A stretch of DNA of 24,830 nt from the NCBI GenBank assembly GCA_035764385.1, contig DASTZI010000498.1, positions 1 through 24,830 on the forward strand. The letters are read 5' to 3'. How positions within the stretch are numbered: the first letter of the stretch is position 1; each line of letters opens with the position of its first letter. Both the position numbers and the translations under genes were made by a program. The notes under the pieces are model-generated. The model had not been told where the DNA came from. It made no database searches and saw nothing but the letters and a program-made list of their open reading frames with translations. This DNA is from Gp6-AA40 sp035764385. GTDB lineage: Bacteria > Acidobacteriota > Vicinamibacteria > Vicinamibacterales > UBA2999. This document shows positions 1 through 7,372 of the stretch, in pieces.

Positions 1-156
1 GGCTGGTCGAGCGCGACGCTGAAGGCGGGCGATCAGATCACGATCGCGGCCAACCCGCTGAAAGATGGGAACAAGGGCGCATCGCTGTTCTACGCCACGT
101 TCCCTGACGGCAAGCGACTGTACCGTGATATCGCCCGGCCCAAGGGAAAGAGCTGA
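1..156 (+). CDS. C-terminal end of a DUF6152-like small secreted protein (partial)
   Basis: An open frame runs from the window edge to a TGA at 154-156 and gives 51 residues starting GWSSATLKAGDQITI. The pattern GW-x-x-x-TLK-x-GD followed by NPLKDG and a closing DG-(K/R)-x-L resembles the end of DUF6152 proteins. These are short proteins with a signal peptide and unknown function that are common in Acidobacteria and Proteobacteria. The start and signal peptide lie outside the window. It runs in the same direction as the next gene, 29 bases downstream, and the two probably form an operon. The family call rests on a short tail, so it is moderate; the reading frame itself is convincing. Confidence 0.6.
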   Translation, partial: GWSSATLKAGDQITIAANPLKDGNKGASLFYATFPDGKRLYRDIARPKGKS

Positions 157-185
157 CATCCGTACCGCGCGACAGGAGACGCATC

Positions 186-938
186 ATGAAGCCGATGAGA
201 ATCGTACTGGCCGCTGGATTGTCAGTGATCCTGGCAGCGACACTGCGTGCGCAAACACCGGCACCGACCATGGCAGGCTTCTGGCTCGTGCAGGACACCG
301 CAGCAACGGGCAGCTGGCAGGAATGGTGGGACAACGGCCCGGGCGTAAAGGCGAAGGTGCGTCCGGAGATCGTCAAGTTGAATGCGGAAGACGCCGCGCG
401 GGTTGCTGCCGGTAACGTCGTCAACACCGCAGGGCGAGGCCGCGGGCAACAAGCCGATGACTGCGCCAATGGGAATCTGGCCATGTCGTTTGCCAGTTCC
501 GGCGCACAGGAGATCGCCGTGACAGCCACGGAGATCAAGCTGGGTCCGCAGACCGTGTACATGGATGGTCGACCGCATCCGGATACCAAGACCCCTCCGT
601 ACAAAGCCACCGGCAACGGACACTCGACCGGACGCTGGCAGGGCGATACCCTTCTCGTCGACACCGTCGGGTTTCCGGCGAAGATGTGCGACACCCGCTG
701 GCGCGTTATGCGCGTCACCGGCGGCGGCCGCGCGAAGGAAACGACGCATCTCACGCAGCGCGTTCGACTGATGGACGCGAATACGCTGCTGCTGACGTTT
801 ACGTGGGACGATCCGTCGATTTATCTGGAACCGTATATCTACACCTACACCTTCAAGCGGATTCCAAAGCCCGCGGATGATCCAGCGCAGGCACCGCCGA
901 AGCGGCAATTCCTGACCGACAAGTACTGGCCGCGGTAA
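186..938 (+). CDS. Secreted protein of unknown function (DUF6152-neighbour type)
   Basis: This 250-residue protein has a clear Sec signal peptide at residues 1-23: a short basic start, a hydrophobic core and an LRAQ-type cleavage region. The ATG at 186 is preceded by AGGAG at 174-178. The mature part contains GHSTGRWQGDTLLVDT, a motif I associate with a group of uncharacterised proteins often found beside DUF6152 genes. It should be periplasmic or lipid-free secreted, since no lipobox cysteine is visible. Near residues 80-90 lies a short Gly/Arg stretch (AGRGRGQQ), similar to low-complexity inserts in other secreted proteins of this window. No catalytic motif is recognisable, and I assign no function. 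Confidence 0.8.
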   Translation: MKPMRIVLAAGLSVILAATLRAQTPAPTMAGFWLVQDTAATGSWQEWWDNGPGVKAKVRPEIVKLNAEDAARVAAGNVVNTAGRGRGQQADDCANGNLAMSFASSGAQEIAVTATEIKLGPQTVYMDGRPHPDTKTPPYKATGNGHSTGRWQGDTLLVDTVGFPAKMCDTRWRVMRVTGGGRAKETTHLTQRVRLMDANTLLLTFTWDDPSIYLEPYIYTYTFKRIPKPADDPAQAPPKRQFLTDKYWPR

Positions 939-940
939 TG

Positions 941-1028
941 AAATCCCAAACCCCAAATCCCAAGTCCCAAATCAAAATGGGTCCACGCCCCTTGGGATTT
1001 GGGTTTTGGGATTTGGGATTCGGGATTT
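941..1028. repeat. Inverted array of heptamer repeats (AAATCCC / GGGATTT), potential G-quadruplex
   Basis: The left arm has CCC runs at 945, 952, 959 and 966. The right arm has GGG runs at 994, 1001, 1008, 1015 and 1022. Both have an exact 7-base period. Positions 941-964 pair with 991-1014 with one mismatch, leaving a loop of about 26 bases. The right arm matches the G-quadruplex pattern of G3 runs with 4-base loops on the + strand. The element fills the gap between the secreted protein and the ABC gene and ends just 6 bases before the GTG start of the ABC gene. It could act as terminator, translation-controlling hairpin or dispersed repeat; the sequence does not decide which. Confidence 0.8.
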
Positions 1029-1034
1029 CGTGAT

Positions 1035-1952
1035 GTGCCCACCGCAGTTACCGTTCGCGGCCTGAAAAAATCGTACGGTCCGGTAGACGCCGTCCGCGGC
1101 GTCTCTCTGAACATCTGCGACGGTGACATCTTCGGCCTGCTCGGGCCGAATGGCGCCGGCAAGACGACACTGCTCGAATGCATCGTGGGCCTGCGCGTTC
1201 CAGATGCAGGCGAGATCACCGTCGCCGGCATCGACGCAACGACGCGAGCGCGGGACGTGCAGCAGCGCATCGGTGTCATGCTGCAGTCGACGGCGCTGCA
1301 GGACAAAATTACGCCGCGAGAGGCCCTGCAGCTGTTCGCCACGTTCTATCGCAACGCTGCTGACCCGGCACAGTTGCTGGAGCGGTTCTCGCTGACCGAC
1401 AAGGCCAACGCCACGTTCGATACGCTGTCGGGCGGACAACGGCAGCGGCTCGCACTCGCCATCGCGTTCGTGAACAGGCCCGAGATTCTCTTTCTGGACG
1501 AGCCGACCGCCGGGCTCGATCCGCAATCTCGCCGCGAATTGCGGGATGAAATCGCCCGCTTGAAGAAGGACGGCCGGACCGTGCTGCTGACGACGCATGA
1601 CGTCGACGAAGCCGAACGGCTGTGCGATCGCGTGGCAATCATGGACGGCGGAGAGATCATCGCCACCGGTGAGCCGCGAACGCTGGCCGCTGAATCGGCC
1701 TCGATGCAATCGGTGTCGCTCAGCACAAAGCCGCACATCGAGGCCAACGCTCTGACTCGCATTCCTGGTGTGGTCGACGTCGTGTGTGATGGCAGCCGCG
1801 TCAGGTTCCGTACAGCAGATCCGCGACGAACCGTGCGGGAGCTGACGGCGTGGCTCGAGGCGTCGGGGATCGAGCTGATCGAACTTCACGTCCATCGGGC
1901 CACCCTCGAAGACGTCTTTCTGCGCCTGACGGGCGCGGAGCAGGATCGGTGA
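1035..1952 (+). CDS. ABC-2 type transporter ATP-binding protein
   Basis: This is a 305-residue ATPase of the ABC-2/drug-exporter (CcmA-like) class. It has Walker A GPNGAGKT at residues 38-45, the ABC signature LSGGQ at 131-135, Walker B ILFLDEP around 151-157 and the switch histidine in TTHD near 188. About 100 further residues, typical of exporter ATPases, follow the nucleotide-binding domain. I chose GTG 1035 because the frame upstream is only the translated heptamer repeat, and residues after 1035 start directly with the family's N-terminal strand. No good Shine-Dalgarno is visible, so the repeat hairpin could affect initiation. Its stop overlaps the permease start by the sequence GTGA, indicating coupled translation. 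It is cytoplasmic, bound to the membrane permease. The substrate is unknown. Confidence 0.92.
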   Translation: MPTAVTVRGLKKSYGPVDAVRGVSLNICDGDIFGLLGPNGAGKTTLLECIVGLRVPDAGEITVAGIDATTRARDVQQRIGVMLQSTALQDKITPREALQLFATFYRNAADPAQLLERFSLTDKANATFDTLSGGQRQRLALAIAFVNRPEILFLDEPTAGLDPQSRRELRDEIARLKKDGRTVLLTTHDVDEAERLCDRVAIMDGGEIIATGEPRTLAAESASMQSVSLSTKPHIEANALTRIPGVVDVVCDGSRVRFRTADPRRTVRELTAWLEASGIELIELHVHRATLEDVFLRLTGAEQDR

Positions 1953-3472
1953 TCCGCGGAGCGGTGCGCCAGTTCGTCATCAGCGTCCGGTTGTATTTCC
2001 GCAACCCGCTGGCGATGAGCTACGGCTACCTGTTCCCCACGCTGTTCCTCGCCGCCTACTGGGGTCTATACCGGTTCGACCGTGTTCCGCTGGTCCGTCA
2101 CATGGGTGAGCTGCTGACGGTGACCGTCCTCGGCGGCGCGTGCTTCGGACTGCCGACGACGCTGGTGAGTGAGCGCGAAAAGGGCGTCTGGCGTCGCTAT
2201 CGCCTGCTGCCGGTGCCGGTCGGCAGTCTCGTCGCGAGCACGATGGCCGCGAGGTACATCCTGGTCATCACGGCGGGGCTGCTGCAGATCGGTCTCGCCA
2301 TGCTCATCGGCATGCCGCCGCCGCTGCATCCGTTCGACCTGTGGGTGGCCTTCACGGTCGTCGCGTTCGCATTTCTGGGATGCGGTCTCATGATCGCGAT
2401 GATGGCCGATACGGTTCCCGCCGTTCAGGCGCTCGGACAGACGATTTTTCTTCCGATGCTGATCATCGGCGGCATCGCGGTGCCACTGGCCAGCCTCCCG
2501 CAGTGGGCACAACACGCGTCGGCCTTCTTCCCCGGACGCTACGCCGTTGAAGCGTTGCAGGCAGGCATGACGGGCGATGGTGTTGGTTCCACGCTCTTCA
2601 GCATCGTGGCGCTGGTTGTCATCGGTTTCGCGGCGTGCATGGCGGGCGCGATGATGTTTCGCTGGGACGAGCACGAGCGGTTCGCCATGCGTGGCGACCG
2701 CGCCTGGCTCGTACTCGCACTCGCGGCGTGGGCCGCTGTGGGCACGGCGGCGGAGTTCCGCGGTCGCATCGCCACGACCGGAACCGCATCGACCGCGGCG
2801 CTCGCGCCGGCCTCACAGCCGGTGGACATTCCGATCACGTCGGCGAGTCCGCTTCAATCGTTGCGAGCAACCACCGCCGAGGTCGCTGCAGGTGCCGCCC
2901 CGCCGTCCACACCCCCGCGGTCCACAGGCGCACCCGAGAACGCGAACGCCGGACCCGTGTCGTCGCGTCCGCATCCGACGTCATGGCAGGCGGTCTCGCA
3001 AGCCGACATCGACGCTGATCTGACGTTCGACAACCTGCCACCTGATGGCGGGATCATCACGCCGATCGAGACCGCAGCGGATCAACCGGATCCGAGTACG
3101 GCCGAATCGGTCGCGACCCTTGCGCATGCGCTGCCGCAGTGGGGGCCGGGATCGGTTTCGGATCCGGTGCAGCGCGTGCGGAATCTGCTCTACGTTGCCG
3201 CGGTTCCGGATCTCCTGCAGATGGATATCGAACGGTACGTGCCAGCGATTGTCTACGAACGGATTCAGGCGCAGACCGAACGTTCCGAGCTGATCAAAGT
3301 CCTGTATTGGATCGCGTTGCATCCGTTCGACGATGACGATCAGGCCGTCGGCGATGTCGCGGCGCTGGGGCTGCCTTCCGCCTCCGCCCTCAATCCAGAA
3401 GACGTTCGCGCGCGCGCCGCGGTCTACGGCGTCAAGCTCCTTGGCAGGTTGATCGGCAAGATCCATCCGTGA
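1949..3472 (+). CDS. ABC-2 type permease with long C-terminal extension
   Basis: The 507-residue product starts at GTG 1949, which overlaps the stop of the ATPase gene by 4 bases. Residues 1-240 are a normal ABC-2 permease with about six membrane segments (for example near 28-40, 55-70, 100-120, 133-150, 163-182 and 217-237) and the conserved cytosolic patch SEREKGVWRRYR. Typical members end near residue 250. Here a seventh hydrophobic segment (252-268) leads into a Pro/Ala/Thr/Ser-rich linker (about 270-380) and then a compact acidic domain of about 125 residues with FDNLPPDGG at its start. I do not recognise that domain. With seven segments it may lie on the opposite side of the membrane from the N-terminus. 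This looks like a fusion specific to this lineage. Confidence 0.88.
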   Translation: MIRGAVRQFVISVRLYFRNPLAMSYGYLFPTLFLAAYWGLYRFDRVPLVRHMGELLTVTVLGGACFGLPTTLVSEREKGVWRRYRLLPVPVGSLVASTMAARYILVITAGLLQIGLAMLIGMPPPLHPFDLWVAFTVVAFAFLGCGLMIAMMADTVPAVQALGQTIFLPMLIIGGIAVPLASLPQWAQHASAFFPGRYAVEALQAGMTGDGVGSTLFSIVALVVIGFAACMAGAMMFRWDEHERFAMRGDRAWLVLALAAWAAVGTAAEFRGRIATTGTASTAALAPASQPVDIPITSASPLQSLRATTAEVAAGAAPPSTPPRSTGAPENANAGPVSSRPHPTSWQAVSQADIDADLTFDNLPPDGGIITPIETAADQPDPSTAESVATLAHALPQWGPGSVSDPVQRVRNLLYVAAVPDLLQMDIERYVPAIVYERIQAQTERSELIKVLYWIALHPFDDDDQAVGDVAALGLPSASALNPEDVRARAAVYGVKLLGRLIGKIHP

Positions 3473-3484
3473 TGTCGGGTGTCC

Positions 3485-3504
3485 GGGCCGGCTGCAGCCG
3501 GCCC
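3485..3504. repeat. REP-like palindrome, copy 1
   Basis: GGGCCGGCTGCAGCCGGCCC is a perfect 20-base palindrome followed by CCTACGATA. It lies 12 bases after the permease stop, in the gap between two convergent genes. It resembles copies at 3540 and 7334 and could serve as a terminator-like hairpin, although no T tract follows. Confidence 0.75.
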
Positions 3505-3539
3505 CTACGATAGCTGGAGAAGGTCAGACGAGTACGGGG

Positions 3540-3559
3540 GGGCCGGCTTTAGCCGGCCC
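3540..3559. repeat. REP-like palindrome, copy 2
   Basis: GGGCCGGCTTTAGCCGGCCC forms an 8-9 bp GC stem with a short loop. A run of G residues precedes it. With copy 1, 36 bases upstream, it makes a tandem hairpin pair just beyond the 3' end of the Oar-like receptor gene. Confidence 0.75.
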
Positions 3560-3567
3560 AACCAGAT

Positions 3568-6500
3568 CTAGAACGCAAATCGCAGTTGCAACTGCACGGT
3601 GCGCGGTGCCTGATACGTGTTCGCCACGCCAAAGCCGGCGCCGTTCGGCTTCACCCGCGCGGGAATCGGGTTGCCATTCGCATCGACTGGAAGGTTGACG
3701 ATCGTCACCGGGTCGGTCGGGCTCGCCAACTGCATCGACGTGTTGCGTCCCGTCACGATCGCCTGGTTCAGGAAATTGAAGATGTCGGCGCGGAACGACA
3801 CGCTCTTGTTGCCGGCCAACTTGATCTGCTTCGAGATCGACATGTCCAGCGCGCTCTGGAAGCAGCCCTGAAGATACCCATTTCCCGACTCGAGGCCGAC
3901 ACTCGGAGAGATCGGGCCCTGGAACGCACTCGACCGGAACTGGCGGAGCGGGTCGTTACTGCAGCCGCTGCCCGTGTCGCCGACGATGCGCACGCGACCG
4001 CCGTAATCCGGCGAACCGGTCAGATTGATGTTCGAACCGCCGCTCGAATAAGTGTACGTCACCGCGTAGGGTGTACCGGTCGCCGCAGTCCACACTCCGG
4101 CGACCTGCCAGTCGTTGAGGAGTGCGCCCAGCGGTCCACTTGACATACTCGGCAGCATCCAGAGGAACGTCCCTTTCAGGATGTGACGGGGCGTCAGCAT
4201 GTCTCCGAGCAGATCGTCCTGTTGGCTCTGATCGCTCCGCACGACGTAGGTGCCGTCGGCGGAATGCTGCATGCGCAGCGGCTGCATGCTCGGGCAGCCG
4301 CCGGATGCGCAGAATCCGCGATCGGACAGCGTAATCGTGTCGTTCAGGCCGAACTGAATTCCGCGATTCAGCCTGCGTTGAAGCGAAAGCTGCAGCCCGT
4401 GGTAGGTGCGCCAACCGAGATTCGTGGTCAGCCAGACGTTGTTGTACCCGCGCAGCGGTGCCATCAGTTGCGTCACCACCGCGCTCGCGCCCGGCGTGGC
4501 GCTCGCGGCAAGCGTGCGGTCCTGATTCTGCGGCAGGAATGCGGATCCGATGTCGATCGCGCCGAGGTTCAGGGGATAGAGCTCGTTCCAGCTATGGTGG
4601 CCGACATACGCCGCGTCCAGCACCGTCGCAAACGGCAACGTCATTTGCGCGCCACCGCTCCACTGCGTATCGCTCGGGTACGGACTGTCGTACTGCCAAC
4701 CGAGCACCTGCGGACCCGGCCTCGGCGTTGATGCGAGGGCGCCCGCCAGCGACTGGAGTGTCCCGAATTGAAGGGTCACGTCCTGCATGAGTGGCGGGTT
4801 GCCGTTGAGGAAGTTGCCGAACCCACGAGCAAAGAACAGCCCGCCGCCCCCGCGGAGCACGAGCCGCTGATTGCCGGTGACGTCGTAGGCAAACCCAACA
4901 CGCGGCGCCCATCCAAGCTTCGGCGACGTGTATCCCTCCTTCGGAAGGCTTCCCCCGGTCACGGCGACGACGCCGTTGTATGGAGCACCGGTGTTGGGAA
5001 TGACGGCGCCGATGAGCGCCGCAGTGCCTGCTCCAAGAAACGCGCCGGTTCGAGGATCCATCGCCTGTCGGGTATCGCCGGTGCAGGGATAGACGTTGTT
5101 GGCGCAACCGGCCGCGTACAGCAGTGGCGCATCCGACGCTTTCCAGCGGTCCGGCAGGAAGTTACTGCCTTGCAACAGCTCGTCGTACTGCGGGGTCTGA
5201 TGGACAACACGGAGGCCGTAGTTGAGCGTGAACTTGCCCGTCATCCGCCACGTGTCCTGCGCGTATCCCTCGAAATTCTTGAATCCGTTCGCGCCCTCGA
5301 TCCAGCCGGACATCTGTTGATAGGTGCTGTAGATGCCGAGCGCAGCGTTCGAGAACCCGAACGTGGAATCGAGAGGATTGCTCGTGTTGTTCCCGAAGTT
5401 AATTGCACCGCGCGGCGTACCAAACACCGGCCCGCTGCCCGCGGCGTTCGCCTGGTACTTGATTCCATGAGCGAAGTAGAAGCCGGTCTTGACGGTATGT
5501 CCCGTCAGCTCTTTCGTCAGGCTGCCGTTGACGCTCGTCTCGTAGCTGCCATTGAGATTGCCAGAACCTGGGAACGGTGTGTTCGGCGGCGTGTTGGCGG
5601 TAGCAATACGGTTGCCCCACGTAAACGTGGGCGCGATAAACACCTGGTTGTTCTGATAGACCGGCGTGTTCGATTCCTGCAGCAACTTCGTCGCGAGATA
5701 CCGCGGATCGAAGTAACCGGAGTTGGGGAAAATCAACGGTAGCGCACCGAGGCCGATGTTCGATGGATTGGCCACATCATTCGCGGGGAAACCCGTGGCG
5801 CAGTAGATAGGGGCGGTTCCCTGCGTGGCGAGCGCGCAGCCGGACTGCGGCTGCCGAGAGCGTCCGTACGTGACCTCGGCAAACGTCGTCGGGTTGAGGG
5901 CGTAGTTTCCCTGCACCGCCCAGGTGTCGATCCGCGCACGTGCAAGCAGACTGTCGTTGAAACCGGGAAGCGTGCCGACAACTGGCTTCACCTTCTGCTG
6001 CCAGCCCGAATACTTGAAGCTCGCGCGAATCTTCTCAGTCGGGTTGTAATCGACGCGGACGGCCGGCTGCCACGCCAGCTGGTTGTCTTCAGGCAGTCTG
6101 GCCTCGTAGTTGTACGCCGCGCCAGGCACGTTCACGTTCGGCGACGGCCACTGATTCAGAATGTTCAGCCCTGTCTGATAGAGACGATTGGCGGGAATGC
6201 GTCCGACCACCCCGCCCGACTGAAAGCAGCCGCTCGTGTTGGCCGCTGTGCAGGGCAACCCAGTCGACGCGTCGCGAATCAAGTTGTACAAGTTGCCGTT
6301 GTTATCAATTGATTGTGAAAAGTCGCCCTGCCGCTCGAGCGCCGTCGGCACGCGGAAACGAACGACATCACCCGACTTGGACCGCGGCGCGTACTCCTGC
6401 GCGTAAAAGAAGAACAGCTTGTTGGAACCGCCAGGTTTTCCGACTGGTCCACCAATCGAGTACCCCCAGTCGCGCTCACGCAGCGACGGCTTGACGTCGC

Positions 6501-7317
6501 CGTTCAACACATTCACACGGCTGTTCGCGTTCCAGGCGGAATTTCGTTCGACGTCGTAGAGCGACCCCCGGAACTGATTCGTCCCGCTCTTGGTCACCGC
6601 AATGACCTGCACCCCCGAGGACCGTCCGTATTCAGCCTGGTAGCTCGACGAGACGATCTTGACCTCGCCGATCGATTCGACGTTCATCTGCAGCGATGGC
6701 CGATTGCTCGCGAGGTCCATCGTCGAGACGCCGTCCATCATGATGTTCGCCGCGCCGCCGCCGCCGATTCGCTGCGGCTGAATGCCGGCATTGACGTTGC
6801 CGCCAAGTGCAGCAGTCGTCCCCGGCGCCAGCGACGACAACATCGTGAAGCTGCGGTTGCTGGAGATCGGAAGGCTTTCGACAAGCGCGGTCGGCACCGT
6901 AAACGAACGCTCGCCGTTGGTGGTCTGGACCAGCGGACTCTCACCCGTGACCGTGATGGTCTCGTTGAGCGTGCCGACCTCGAGGGTCAACGTTCCGAGA
7001 TTCAGGCGGTCACCACCCGAGACAGCGATGCCGCGACGCTCCAAGCTCTTGAACCCCTGGAGCTCGATGGCCAGCCGGTAGGTGTCAGGCGCAAGATTTG
7101 GAACGAGGAACTCGCCTGTTGACTCCGAGATGGCTGCGGGGACCATCGTCCCCTTCGTTTCGCTTGTAAGGGTGACGGTGGCACCGGGAATGACCCCGCC
7201 CTGCCCGTCCTTGAGCATGCCGGTGATCGTGCCCGTCGTCAGCAACTGCGCGGATGAGATATACGCAGTGAAGAAGAACAGTGTGAAAGCGAACCCGGTG
7301 ATCCAACGACCTCTCAT
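3568..7317 (-). CDS. Oar-like TonB-dependent outer membrane receptor
   Basis: The 1249-residue protein starts at ATG 7317-7315, with AGGAG 6 bases upstream. Residues 1-23 form a signal peptide ending SSAQ. Residues about 27-115 are a carboxypeptidase-regulatory-like beta-sandwich (TGTITGMLKDGQGGVIPGATV, STGEF, LAPDTYRLAIE). A plug domain follows (about 120-250, with IMMDGV and SYQAEYGRSSG), and a very large beta-barrel ends in RFAF with the usual terminal aromatic residue. This layout is the Oar/OmpA-related TonB receptor type expanded in Acidobacteria, where it is thought to import large or complex substrates. It lies downstream of the PVC-type dehydrogenase on the same strand, separated by 55 bases holding a REP hairpin, so joint expression is likely. 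The substrate cannot be read from the sequence. Confidence 0.92.
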   Translation of the reverse strand: MRGRWITGFAFTLFFFTAYISSAQLLTTGTITGMLKDGQGGVIPGATVTLTSETKGTMVPAAISESTGEFLVPNLAPDTYRLAIELQGFKSLERRGIAVSGGDRLNLGTLTLEVGTLNETITVTGESPLVQTTNGERSFTVPTALVESLPISSNRSFTMLSSLAPGTTAALGGNVNAGIQPQRIGGGGAANIMMDGVSTMDLASNRPSLQMNVESIGEVKIVSSSYQAEYGRSSGVQVIAVTKSGTNQFRGSLYDVERNSAWNANSRVNVLNGDVKPSLRERDWGYSIGGPVGKPGGSNKLFFFYAQEYAPRSKSGDVVRFRVPTALERQGDFSQSIDNNGNLYNLIRDASTGLPCTAANTSGCFQSGGVVGRIPANRLYQTGLNILNQWPSPNVNVPGAAYNYEARLPEDNQLAWQPAVRVDYNPTEKIRASFKYSGWQQKVKPVVGTLPGFNDSLLARARIDTWAVQGNYALNPTTFAEVTYGRSRQPQSGCALATQGTAPIYCATGFPANDVANPSNIGLGALPLIFPNSGYFDPRYLATKLLQESNTPVYQNNQVFIAPTFTWGNRIATANTPPNTPFPGSGNLNGSYETSVNGSLTKELTGHTVKTGFYFAHGIKYQANAAGSGPVFGTPRGAINFGNNTSNPLDSTFGFSNAALGIYSTYQQMSGWIEGANGFKNFEGYAQDTWRMTGKFTLNYGLRVVHQTPQYDELLQGSNFLPDRWKASDAPLLYAAGCANNVYPCTGDTRQAMDPRTGAFLGAGTAALIGAVIPNTGAPYNGVVAVTGGSLPKEGYTSPKLGWAPRVGFAYDVTGNQRLVLRGGGGLFFARGFGNFLNGNPPLMQDVTLQFGTLQSLAGALASTPRPGPQVLGWQYDSPYPSDTQWSGGAQMTLPFATVLDAAYVGHHSWNELYPLNLGAIDIGSAFLPQNQDRTLAASATPGASAVVTQLMAPLRGYNNVWLTTNLGWRTYHGLQLSLQRRLNRGIQFGLNDTITLSDRGFCASGGCPSMQPLRMQHSADGTYVVRSDQSQQDDLLGDMLTPRHILKGTFLWMLPSMSSGPLGALLNDWQVAGVWTAATGTPYAVTYTYSSGGSNINLTGSPDYGGRVRIVGDTGSGCSNDPLRQFRSSAFQGPISPSVGLESGNGYLQGCFQSALDMSISKQIKLAGNKSVSFRADIFNFLNQAIVTGRNTSMQLASPTDPVTIVNLPVDANGNPIPARVKPNGAGFGVANTYQAPRTVQLQLRFAF

Positions 7318-7333
7318 TCTTCGCTCCTGTCAC

Positions 7334-7355
7334 GGGCCGACCTGAAGGTCGGCCC
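7334..7355. repeat. REP-like palindrome, copy 3
   Basis: The arms GGGCCGACCT and AGGTCGGCCC (7334-7343 and 7346-7355) are perfectly complementary around GA. The element is followed by CCTACGAT, the same flank as copy 1. It sits in the 55-base gap between the dehydrogenase and receptor genes, where such hairpins may stabilise or attenuate a shared transcript. Confidence 0.75.
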
Positions 7356-7372
7356 CTACGATCAGATGGTGA

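Noticed and set aside
999..1034. Extension of the ABC ATPase start upstream to the TTG at 999
   Set aside because: The added residues are only the translated heptamer repeat (GFGIWDSGF) and are not part of the ATPase fold.
972..1895. Minus-strand open frame (307 codons) opposite the ABC ATPase gene
   Set aside because: The plus strand carries every ABC motif. The antisense frame has no motif and starts and ends without regulatory signals.
4768..5742. Plus-strand open frame (324 codons) inside the Oar-like receptor gene
   Set aside because: The receptor frame is supported over its full length by domain order and the terminal aromatic residue; the antisense product is Arg-rich with no motif.
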